A DNA stretch of 64,000 nt from an uncultured Muribaculaceae bacterium (lineage in GTDB: Bacteria > Bacteroidota > Bacteroidia > Bacteroidales > Muribaculaceae). The notes below the pieces were generated by a model, which was not told the origin of the DNA, ran no database searches, and worked only from the letters and a program-made list of their open reading frames with translations. Made by a program: the position numbers and the translations under genes. The stretch is from positions 271,492 to 335,491 of the forward strand of contig CAJOFM010000001.1 of the NCBI GenBank assembly GCA_905233915.1, written 5' to 3'. Below, piece after piece: positions 42,816 through 49,891 of this stretch (position 1 is its first letter; each line of letters opens with the position of its first letter).

Positions 42816-44486
42816 TTACCAGGTGAAGCGCAGGCCGGCGGGAATGGTGATGGTGAACGGATGCTGTGTGCGGTAGGTCTCAAAGCCGCTGCCGTCAGGG
42901 ATGTAGTACTGCACACCAGGCTCTGCAAAGATGCTGATGCTGGGCGTGATATTGTACTGCACCCCGAGACCGATGCCTGTTGACCACTGCAAGGGCACAT
43001 CCAGGTGATGGCTGTCACGCAGTTGGGGCTGGTTATTCAAGATATATTCTGTCGAAACTGCCCGCTTTACTGGAATCTCGAGTGTCACGCCTGCCGAGGT
43101 ATAGATGCCCACGTGCTTGCCGCTCCAAATGCGATAAGAGACCTTGAACGGCACGCCCAGGTAGTCGATGCGTTGTCTCTCGTCGATGCGGTTGATGCCC
43201 TCTCCCGTTTGGAATAGCGAGTTGAGTCTGGTATATTGGAGGCCGCTCTCAAGCCCGATTCGCTTGCTGGCTTGATACCTCAGTGACAACGAATAGGTCA
43301 GTGGCAGACTGTGGTGTGTCTTGCGCACGATTTGGCCATTGTTGAGCGGCTCGTTGCTCTTGGCAATCTGGCTCATGATGAGTTCCTCGTCAGTCAGTCC
43401 ACTCGCGATGTCACTTTTTACTTCGAGATAAGTGATATAATCGTTCCAGTTATCAATAAGCATGGTCTGATCTGGCTCTCCTGGAACACTTGGTGCTTCA
43501 TAATTGGTGACGATGAAGTTGTGTGGCATCATCCTATCTGCCTCTGGGTATGGTTGCCCCGTGTAGGCCAAATCTGCCGACCAGCGCTTGAAACCGTCTC
43601 TCTTGTTCCGGATGGTGGTGCCTTGACCGACGTTTGCAAAGTGAATGACGCCATTCAGTTGGAGATGAGGCAGCGTATTTTCAATAGGAACAGTCGTCGT
43701 GTCAAACAGCTGTCTTGGAACTTCCTCATGTTGGGCTGTGTCTGTGGCGCTCACATTTGGCTGCTCGTATCTCTCGGGGACAGTAATGGCCATGTTGCGG
43801 CTTTCTTTGGGTTGCTGACTGGCGGGCCGGGTCTCTTGTGAATTGTCATCGGCGACTGTGGGTTTATTAGTCTCAACCGTCTTGGGCTGCTGCTCAACAA
43901 TTGTTTTGGGCTGGCGCAGGAGTAGCAAGGCAAGGGGCGTGAGCAACGCAAGCAGGATGATTGCCCAATATTTGGCCAAAGAATGCTGCAACATCTTCTT
44001 GGCGCGTGCCAGTTGCGATGATGAGGAATGGGCGGCAATACCCAGAATCTCACCGATTTCCTTGTGCGACATATCTTGCATGACCGACATCTTAAACACC
44101 TTGCCGTAACCATTGGGCAAGGCGTTTACGACAGCCATGATCTCGGACATCGACGGCATGTCGGTAGGCTCCTCTGCAATCCAAGTCTCGTCTGGAATGT
44201 CATCAACAGGAACTGTGGTCAGGGCATGATGGCGTTGCTTGTAACGCAATGCCACATGGGTGGCGATGCTCGACAGCCAAGCGTCAAAACGATGGGGGTT
44301 CTTGAGATGATTCAATTTGGAGAATGCGAGCACAAAGGCATCGTGAGCAAGTTCCTCGGCCACGGCTCGGTTGCCCACAATGTTATAGCATATTCCCAAC
44401 ACCTTGTGGGAATACACGTTATAGAGCTTGGCGATGGCCTGTTGGTCACCTGCCCGAGCTGCACCGATGACATGCTCCATGTCCAT
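42816..44486 (-). CDS. Fusion: ECF sigma factor, transmembrane helix, periplasmic linker, predicted outer-membrane beta-barrel
   Basis: From the ATG at 44486 the product is 556 residues; ATG 44480 is equally possible, and an in-frame ATG at 44567 would add 27 residues that look non-native. Residues 1-165 are an ECF sigma factor: region 2 (AGDQQAIAKLYNVYSHKVLGICYNIV, AEELAHDAFVLAFSKL, FDAWLSSIATHVALRYKQ) and region 4 (LPNGYGKVFKMSVMQDMSHKEIGEILGIAAHSSSSQLARAKKML). A single membrane helix follows at about 174-190 (WAIILLALLTPLALLLL). A polar linker of about 200 residues leads to a C-terminal barrel-like domain (about 393-556: LTYSLSLRYQASKRIGLESGLQYTR, VGIYTSAGVTLEIPVKRA, GIGLGVQYNITPSISIFAEPGVQYYI, ending LRFTW). 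No frameshift is visible. Confidence 0.85.
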   Translation of the reverse strand: MDMEHVIGAARAGDQQAIAKLYNVYSHKVLGICYNIVGNRAVAEELAHDAFVLAFSKLNHLKNPHRFDAWLSSIATHVALRYKQRHHALTTVPVDDIPDETWIAEEPTDMPSMSEIMAVVNALPNGYGKVFKMSVMQDMSHKEIGEILGIAAHSSSSQLARAKKMLQHSLAKYWAIILLALLTPLALLLLRQPKTIVEQQPKTVETNKPTVADDNSQETRPASQQPKESRNMAITVPERYEQPNVSATDTAQHEEVPRQLFDTTTVPIENTLPHLQLNGVIHFANVGQGTTIRNKRDGFKRWSADLAYTGQPYPEADRMMPHNFIVTNYEAPSVPGEPDQTMLIDNWNDYITYLEVKSDIASGLTDEELIMSQIAKSNEPLNNGQIVRKTHHSLPLTYSLSLRYQASKRIGLESGLQYTRLNSLFQTGEGINRIDERQRIDYLGVPFKVSYRIWSGKHVGIYTSAGVTLEIPVKRAVSTEYILNNQPQLRDSHHLDVPLQWSTGIGLGVQYNITPSISIFAEPGVQYYIPDGSGFETYRTQHPFTITIPAGLRFTW

Positions 44487-44556
44487 CCAATAAAGTTGTC
44501 CTTTATTGTTATGATGCCATATTGAGTGGAAAGACTGCATGGCAGGCGTGTTTTTT

Positions 44557-45609
44557 TCAAGGAACAACCGTGAGCAGGCGGGCGATGTCGTTGAGTTTGA
44601 TGCATTGGCTGCGGCTGATGGTCAGTTGCTCGTTGTGGTGCTCCCATGGGGCGAGAATGAGAAGTTGGCCTCGGGCGCAAGCTTCCATTCTTGTGCCGCC
44701 GGGTTTTGCCAGGTCGGTGAAACCGTTCTCCTGCAGGTAGATGAGCGGGAGTCCCTCGTTGAATGCTGCTCGCATGACGGCTTTCTCGCCAGGAGAGATG
44801 GCGGGTGACACGAGTACGGCGCCTTGTCGGGCCGCGGTCAGGAAGTGTGCGACCTGCTCTTGGATTTGGGATTCGCTGAGGCGGCGTGAACATTGCACCT
44901 GCATCCGAACAGGGCGGTCGAGCAGGAAGCGATTGCCGATGGCCGAGAAAGTCATCCCGGCAGCCTCGACGTTGCGCTGGACACGGAATAGGTCGGGATG
45001 CTCGCGTTTCATCAACAGGCGGCGAGGGTTGTCGTTGAGGTAACGCACCCAGGTCTCGAGCTGGCCTTCGCGCAGCAGCAGTTTGTCGTTGTAGCCGCGG
45101 GCAAAGAGCATGCCGTGAGAGCGGTCCTCGTTGCGGCGGTCCTGTTTGGGCCTCAGTGGTTGCGTTTGTTGCGTTTGTTGCGTTGACAACGCAACAAACG
45201 GGACGGGCGGGTTGATCCCGAGCACCAGCTCGCGGTAGTGGCGGTTGCAGCTCTGCTTGAAGCCGCGCAACAATATCCCCAGGGGCTTCTCCATCTGTTC
45301 TTGAACAAACAGGATGCCGTGCAGGTGGTCGGGCATCATCTGCAGGGCGAGGACTTTGACTTCGGGATGGTGTTGTGAGGTGGCCCACCACTCGTCGCTG
45401 ACGCGTTGCCCGAGTGTTGACAGCTCGATGTGGGGATTGTTGTCGCTCGTGCCCACTACTTGCCCGAATAGTGGGCGCCGCCCCTCGGTCACCATCGTGA
45501 TCATGTAGATTTGCCGCCCGGTGTAATCATGACCCACGCAGCGGCGAAGCATGGAGGGCTTCTTCTCGCCCGCAAAGGGCTTCTGGGCTTCGTAGGTTTC
45601 TTTTTTCAT
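44557..45609 (-). CDS. REP-associated transposase-like HUH protein with DprA/SLOG-like C-terminal domain (copy 1)
   Basis: In this 350-residue protein the N-terminal domain (about 20-205) resembles REP-associated tyrosine transposases. HDYTGRQIYMITMVTEGRRPLFG leads to the HUH motif MPDHLHGIL (H95, H97), and the candidate catalytic tyrosine Y190 lies in WVRYLNDNPRRL. Residues about 220-345 form an added domain: GAVLVSPAISPGEKAVMRAAFNEGLPLIYLQENGF, then GQLLILAPW and SQCIKLNDIARLL. That order matches the DprA/SLOG Rossmann fold. An insertion at about 131-165, absent from copy 2, is encoded by a palindromic repeat (STQQTQQTQ). It lies just upstream of, and on the same strand as, the sigma-fusion gene. 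Confidence 0.8.
   Translation of the reverse strand: MKKETYEAQKPFAGEKKPSMLRRCVGHDYTGRQIYMITMVTEGRRPLFGQVVGTSDNNPHIELSTLGQRVSDEWWATSQHHPEVKVLALQMMPDHLHGILFVQEQMEKPLGILLRGFKQSCNRHYRELVLGINPPVPFVALSTQQTQQTQPLRPKQDRRNEDRSHGMLFARGYNDKLLLREGQLETWVRYLNDNPRRLLMKREHPDLFRVQRNVEAAGMTFSAIGNRFLLDRPVRMQVQCSRRLSESQIQEQVAHFLTAARQGAVLVSPAISPGEKAVMRAAFNEGLPLIYLQENGFTDLAKPGGTRMEACARGQLLILAPWEHHNEQLTISRSQCIKLNDIARLLTVVP
45174..45198. repeat. Palindrome inside the transposase-like coding sequence
   Basis: TTTGTTGCGTTG and its exact inverse CAACGCAACAAA flank a single A (12-bp arms). It is preceded by further GTTGCGTTT copies and followed by CGGGAC. The same motif recurs upstream of the gene at 45658-45685. Confidence 0.85.
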
Positions 45610-45657
45610 CAGTTTACAGTTTTTGTTACTGGTTTTGTTTGTTGCGTTGTCTTGTCT

Positions 45658-45685
45658 GTTGCGTTGTCAACGCAACAAACGGGAC
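45658..45685. repeat. Second copy of the GTTGCGTTG palindrome, upstream of the transposase-like gene
   Basis: GTTGCGTTG-T-CAACGCAAC followed by AAACGGGAC, matching the intragenic copy over 28 bases apart from the central base. It lies 49 bp before the start codon (minus-strand gene). A partial copy (GTTGCGTTG) precedes it near 45641. Confidence 0.85.
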
Positions 45686-45846
45686 TACAAAGTTAATAAT
45701 TTTTCTCTCCTGGGCGGCACACGAGGGGTGGGGCGGAAGTGTTAGTTAATCTTTAGGGGTTTAAAAATTAGTTAAATTGGAGGCTTGTGGTGGCGCTTTG
45801 GATAAAATATTTGTTTGTTATCGTGATGAAAGTCGCAAAGTATCAT

Positions 45847-45854
45847 TAACTTTG
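45847..45854 (+). promoter_or_regulatory. -7 box of the small membrane protein gene
   Basis: TAACTTTG matches TAnnTTTG only 18 bp before the ATG at 45872, so the leader is very short. The stretch 45686-45846 shows nothing else I can name. Confidence 0.5.
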
Positions 45855-45871
45855 CAGGTCAATTTTGCACT

Positions 45872-46045
45872 ATGGCGACGTTACTATTGACATTGGCGAT
45901 TGTGGGACTGGCGGTACTGCTGCTGGGCGTGAAGATATTCTTCGTGAAGGGGGGACGTTTCCCCAACACCCACATCCACGACAATCCCGAGATGCGCAAG
46001 CGTGGCATCAAGTGCGCCCGAGACAAAGAATTTTACAACGAATAA
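45872..46045 (+). CDS. Small single-helix membrane protein conserved in Bacteroidetes
   Basis: The 57-codon gene reads MATLLLTLAIVGLAVLLLGV (one membrane helix), then KIFFVKGGRFPNTHI, then a short cytosolic tail with a single cysteine (GIKCARDKEF). The KxFFxKGGxFP...H motif followed by an RGIxCA tail is one I know from short hypothetical membrane proteins across Bacteroidetes. The function is unknown. It has a -7 box and lies 64 bp before the Skp-like gene on the same strand. Confidence 0.75.
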   Translation: MATLLLTLAIVGLAVLLLGVKIFFVKGGRFPNTHIHDNPEMRKRGIKCARDKEFYNE

Positions 46046-46064
46046 CAAATTATAAAGAAACAAA

Positions 46065-46098
46065 AACTAGAAACTAAGGATTAGGGACTAGAAACTAA
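46065..46098. repeat. ACTAGAAACTAA direct repeat
   Basis: Two copies of ACTAGAAACTAA with related ACTAAGGATTAGGG between them fill the gap before the Skp-like gene. It is one of the low-complexity arrays in this window. Confidence 0.5.
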
Positions 46099-46109
46099 CA
46101 ACAGACAAA

Positions 46110-46805
46110 ATGAACTTCATTAAACACTACACCAAGCTTGCTGTGTTTGCCGCTGTCATGCTGATGGCTGCTACTTCCTGCAATGAAAAACAGGCCGCCG
46201 AGGCCCCCAAGGCCGCTGGCTCCCTTGAGAATCTCAAGATCCGCTACATCGACGAGGACTCCATCATGGCCAACTACAACCTTGCCAAGGACATCAACGA
46301 GGCTATGTTGCGCAGGCAGAACCAGTTTGACGCAGCCCAGAAACAGCGCGGTAACGAAATCAACAAGTTTGGCACCGCCATGCAGCAGAAGTACCAGAAT
46401 AACCAATACCTCACCGAGGAAGCTTTCAATGCCGATCAGGCTAAGTTGCAGAAGATGCAGGCCGACGCCGAGAGCTATCTTGCCAGCTTGCAGCAGAGCA
46501 TCGAGAACGAGCTCAACCAGAGCCAGGTCCAGCTGCTCGACTCCATCGACAACTTCATGAAGGACTATGCCAAGAAGAAAGGCTTTGACATGGTGCTGCG
46601 CAAGAGCGCCACACTGTTCATCGACGAGAAATATGACGTGACCAAGGAAGTAATCGATGGTCTGAACAAACGTTATAATAGGGTGGGCGGCAATTCTGCT
46701 CCCGCACCCGCCAAGCCCGCTGAGGCCGCTCCTGCTGCCTCTAAGGCTCCAAAAGTAAGCTCCGAGAAACCTGCCACTCCAGGCAAGGTTGACTTGAAGA
46801 AGTAA
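46110..46805 (+). CDS. OmpH/Skp-like periplasmic chaperone lipoprotein
   Basis: The 231-residue protein has a signal peptide ending in a lipobox-like motif (LMAATSC, cysteine at about 24). The Skp signature follows (IRYIDEDSIMANYNLAKDINEAMLRRQNQFDAAQKQRGNEINKFGTAMQQKYQ) with a long coiled-coil (about residues 55-150) and the C-terminal strand YAKKKGFDMVLRKSATLFIDEKYDVTKEVIDGLNKRY. Skp-type proteins keep outer-membrane proteins soluble. An alanine/proline/lysine-rich tail of about 40 residues is an addition to the family core. A strong terminator follows. Confidence 0.88.
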   Translation: MNFIKHYTKLAVFAAVMLMAATSCNEKQAAEAPKAAGSLENLKIRYIDEDSIMANYNLAKDINEAMLRRQNQFDAAQKQRGNEINKFGTAMQQKYQNNQYLTEEAFNADQAKLQKMQADAESYLASLQQSIENELNQSQVQLLDSIDNFMKDYAKKKGFDMVLRKSATLFIDEKYDVTKEVIDGLNKRYNRVGGNSAPAPAKPAEAAPAASKAPKVSSEKPATPGKVDLKK

Positions 46806-46836
46806 TTGTTTTCATAATTTATTAGTTTTAAGGGGG

Positions 46837-46890
46837 GACTATCCGTTGACCGTTAACGCACGTTAGAGGGAGACGGATAGTCTTTTTTTT
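46837..46890 (+). terminator. Terminator after the Skp-like gene
   Basis: GACTATCCGT (46837-46846) pairs with ACGGATAGTC (46873-46882), followed by eight T. The 26-nt loop may contain smaller hairpins. Confidence 0.85.
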
Positions 46891-46927
46891 GTGGAGTATT
46901 CATTAACAGTTAATTATCAATAGAATT

Positions 46928-47518
46928 ATGAAGAAATTAGCATTCTTATTTGTCATCGCCCTCATGATGGGCGCTTGCCAGAACAACAGCCAGAACAGTG
47001 ATAATGGTGAGGAGGCTGCCGACAGCACTGCCAAGACCGTCCTTGTCGCTTATTTCTCGGCTAGCGAGGTGCGTGCCACCGAGCGCGTGGCCAAGAACCT
47101 GGCCGAGGCTACCGATGCCGACTTGTTTGAGATTGTTCCTGCTATGGCCTATACCACCGAGGACCTTGATTGGAAGGACGAGCAAAGCCGTTCCACCATC
47201 GAGATGAAGGATTCTACCGCCCGTCCCGAGGTGATCTCTAAGGTGGAGAACATGGACCAGTACACCACCATCTATGTGGGCTTCCCCATCTGGTGGTACA
47301 CCGCTCCCCGCATCATCAACACCTTCCTGGAGCAGTATGACCTCACGGGCAAGACCATCATCCCGTTTGCCACTTCGGGCGGCAGCGACATGGGCAAGAG
47401 CGGTGAGGACTTGAAGAAGGCCAGCGCCCCCAATGCCAACTGGATTCTCCCCGGCAAGGTGCTCAACGGTAATCCTCCCGTTGACAGCCTTAAGGTTTGG
47501 GTGGAGAGCCTCAAGTAA
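46928..47518 (+). CDS. Flavodoxin-like lipoprotein
   Basis: The 196-residue protein has a lipoprotein signal (MKKLAFLFVIALMMGAC). The flavodoxin fold follows: TVLVAYFSASEVRATERVAKNLAEATDADLFEIVP (phosphate loop region, FMN-binding), TIYVGFPIWWYTAPRIINTFLEQYDLTGKTIIPFATSGGSDMGKSGEDLKK. Exported flavodoxins of this type are common in Bacteroidetes and may carry electrons or reduce quinone-like compounds outside the cytoplasm. It stands alone. Confidence 0.9.
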   Translation: MKKLAFLFVIALMMGACQNNSQNSDNGEEAADSTAKTVLVAYFSASEVRATERVAKNLAEATDADLFEIVPAMAYTTEDLDWKDEQSRSTIEMKDSTARPEVISKVENMDQYTTIYVGFPIWWYTAPRIINTFLEQYDLTGKTIIPFATSGGSDMGKSGEDLKKASAPNANWILPGKVLNGNPPVDSLKVWVESLK

Positions 47519-47545
47519 GCGCAAACCGATTTATCCGATACATGG

Positions 47546-47578
47546 AAGTCATCATGGGAATCTCTCATGGTGACTTTT
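47546..47578 (+). terminator. Terminator after the flavodoxin gene
   Basis: AAGTCATCATG pairs with CATGGTGACTT (one G-U pair, 9-nt loop) and runs into TTTT. Confidence 0.7.
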
Positions 47579-47715
47579 ATGCTATATGAATCTTCGATTG
47601 TGAGTTAGATTATTTGATGGTGTCAATTCGGTTATAGGGCTGATTATTAGCGTGATAGGCTTGAATAATGGTTAGATTATTGTTTTAAGGGGTTTTCAGT
47701 ATGCCGAGAGTTGAC

Positions 47716-47723
47716 TAACTTTG
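47716..47723 (+). promoter_or_regulatory. -7 box of the GH97 gene
   Basis: TAACTTTG, about 90 bp before the ATG at 47815. The -33 is not clear. The gap 47579-47715 shows nothing else I can name. Confidence 0.5.
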
Positions 47724-47814
47724 TGCTGGCTTAAAAGATGATTGTCGGGTTTCCCGCAATAATAAAGCCGTATTTGCATTTGTAAACAGAAAATTAACAA
47801 ATGAAACACAAAAT

Positions 47815-49803
47815 ATGATGAGAAGATTATTGTTTTTTGCTTTGATGTGCTTGTCAATGAGCACATTGTCTATGGCTAAGGACGTGAAACTGACCTCGCC
47901 TAATGGCACATTGACGGTGACCATGGGCGTTGACGCTGGTCAACCTTGGTATCAGGTCACGCGAGGTGGCGAGTCAGTTATCAATCGCTCTGCACTGGGC
48001 TACGTGCTGGCCGATGGTGACTTCAAGGACAACCTCAAGATGGGAAAGGTGACCCGTTCATCGTTTGATGAGACGTGGAGCCAGCCTTGGGGCGAGGACG
48101 CCCTGGTGCGTAACCATTACAATGAGATGACGGTGCGCTTGCAGGAAAAAGGCGACATGAAGCGCTATCTTGACGTGGTGTTCCGCGCCTTTGACGACGG
48201 CGTGGCCTTCCGCTATGCCTATCCCCGCCAGAATGGCCTCCAGGAGTTTGTCATCATGGACGAGGTGACGCAGTTCGCCTTGCCCGCCGATGCGCCCACT
48301 TGGTCCATCCCCGCTTTGCAGGCCTATTATGAGGGCATTTACACCCGCGAGCCCCTGAGCAAGAAGGGCAACATGTCGGGCCCTGTGGCCATCGAGGTCA
48401 ATGACTCGCTCTACATGGCCATCATGGATGCCAATCTCACCGATTACTCGACGATGAACTTCGCTCCCAGCGGCACGACGCTCAAGGCCGACCTCGTGCC
48501 CTGGAAGAACGGTGATAAAGTTAGGGTGGGGGATACCCGTGTCTCCCCTTGGCGCGCCATCATCATCGGTCACAAGCCTGCCGATATCCTGCTCTCCCGC
48601 ATGCCGTTGAACCTCAACGACCCTTGCAAGATTGAGGACACCTTTTGGATTAAGCCTACCAAGTATGTGGGCATCTGGTGGGCGATGCAGAAGCAGATTT
48701 GGACGTGGTCCCAGGGTGAACGCCATGGTGCCACCACCGAGAACACCAAGCGCTACATCGACTTTGCCGCACGTCACGGTTTGGGCGGTGTGCTGGTCGA
48801 GGGTTGGAACTACGGCTGGGATGTCGATTGGACCCGCCATGGCGACCAGTTCAGCTTTACCAAGGCCTATCCCGACTATGACCTGCAGGGCTTGTGCCGC
48901 TATGCCGCCGAGCGCGGTGTGCGCATCATCGCCCACAACGAGACCGGTGGTGCGGCGCAGAACTACGAGAACCAGATGGAGGATGCCTACCGCCTCTATG
49001 AGTCATTGGGCATCAACACCATCAAGACGGGCTATGTCAATTCCCACTTCTATAACGGCGAGTTGCAGCACTCGCAGTGGGGCATCCAGCACTTCCGCAA
49101 GGTCATCGAGACTGCAGCGCGTTATCACATGATGATCGTCAACCATGAGGGCGCCATGCCCAGCGGCATCCAGCGCACCTGGCCCAACCTCATCGCTACC
49201 GAGAGCATGCGTGGCCAGGAATATAACGCCTTTGACCGCCGTGGTGGCAATCCGCCTTACCACGAGTGCATCCTGCCGTTCACCCGCGGCTTGGGCGGTC
49301 CCATGGACTTCACCCCCGGCATCTTTGAGTACCGTAACGACTCGGTGCCCGGCACCCGCCCGCAGACGACGCTTGCCCACCAGTTGGCCGAGTACATCGT
49401 CATCTACAGCCCGGGGCACATGGCAGCCGACCTGATTGAGAACTACGAGCACCAGCCCGCCTTCAAGTTCATCGAGGACGTGCCCACCAACTGGGAGCGC
49501 ACCCTCGTGCCCCATGCCGCCATGGGCAAGTTTGTGACCTATGTGCGACAGGAGCGCGGTACCGACAATTGGTATGTGGGTAGTGTGACCGACAGCGAGG
49601 CCCGCGATTTGGACTTGCCGCTCGACTTCCTGGGTGACGGCCGCTACATGGCTATGATCTACGAGGACGGCCCAGATGCCGACTATCGCACCAATCCTTA
49701 TCCCATGACCATCAGGCGCCTGGATGTGGACAAGACCACCGTCTTGCATCTCCACTTGGCCTCCGGCGGCGGCGCTGCCATCCAGATCCTCTCAGTCAAC
49801 TAA
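47815..49803 (+). CDS. Glycoside hydrolase family 97 alpha-glucosidase, SusB-like (inverting type)
   Basis: The 662-residue protein has a signal peptide (residues 1-20). An N-terminal beta-sandwich leads to the catalytic barrel (EGWNYGWDVDW, IIAHNETGGAAQNYENQ). Glutamates E376 (HNETGG), E445 (VNHEGAMP) and E469 (GQEYNAFD) have the same spacing (69 and 24) as E439, E508 and E532 of SusB. This supports the inverting mechanism on alpha-glucans rather than the retaining galactosidase branch. It probably acts in the periplasm on starch fragments. No susCD pair is adjacent here; the nearest susC is at the far left of the window. Confidence 0.95.
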   Translation: MMRRLLFFALMCLSMSTLSMAKDVKLTSPNGTLTVTMGVDAGQPWYQVTRGGESVINRSALGYVLADGDFKDNLKMGKVTRSSFDETWSQPWGEDALVRNHYNEMTVRLQEKGDMKRYLDVVFRAFDDGVAFRYAYPRQNGLQEFVIMDEVTQFALPADAPTWSIPALQAYYEGIYTREPLSKKGNMSGPVAIEVNDSLYMAIMDANLTDYSTMNFAPSGTTLKADLVPWKNGDKVRVGDTRVSPWRAIIIGHKPADILLSRMPLNLNDPCKIEDTFWIKPTKYVGIWWAMQKQIWTWSQGERHGATTENTKRYIDFAARHGLGGVLVEGWNYGWDVDWTRHGDQFSFTKAYPDYDLQGLCRYAAERGVRIIAHNETGGAAQNYENQMEDAYRLYESLGINTIKTGYVNSHFYNGELQHSQWGIQHFRKVIETAARYHMMIVNHEGAMPSGIQRTWPNLIATESMRGQEYNAFDRRGGNPPYHECILPFTRGLGGPMDFTPGIFEYRNDSVPGTRPQTTLAHQLAEYIVIYSPGHMAADLIENYEHQPAFKFIEDVPTNWERTLVPHAAMGKFVTYVRQERGTDNWYVGSVTDSEARDLDLPLDFLGDGRYMAMIYEDGPDADYRTNPYPMTIRRLDVDKTTVLHLHLASGGGAAIQILSVN

Positions 49804-49823
49804 CACTTGAAACTATATAAAAC

Positions 49824-49862
49824 TGTACTCGCATTTCCCTGGTTTTGGGAGATGCGAGTACA
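49824..49862. terminator. Bidirectional terminator between converging GH97 and dockerin genes
   Basis: TGTACTCGCAT (49824-49834) pairs exactly with ATGCGAGTACA (49852-49862), with an inner CCC/GGG pair. The flanks are AT-rich on both sides. Confidence 0.8.
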
Positions 49863-49891
49863 AATATTATGGGCTTATACAAGCGTCGATA

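Noticed and set aside
44487-44567. Upstream ATG at 44567 as the start of the sigma-fusion protein
   Set aside because: The added 27 residues do not resemble a sigma N-terminus; region 2 begins directly after the ATGs at 44486/44480.
44312-45391. Open frame of 359 codons bridging the sigma-fusion gene and transposase-like copy 1
   Set aside because: Arginine- and proline-rich translation in a shifted frame overlapping two well-supported genes.
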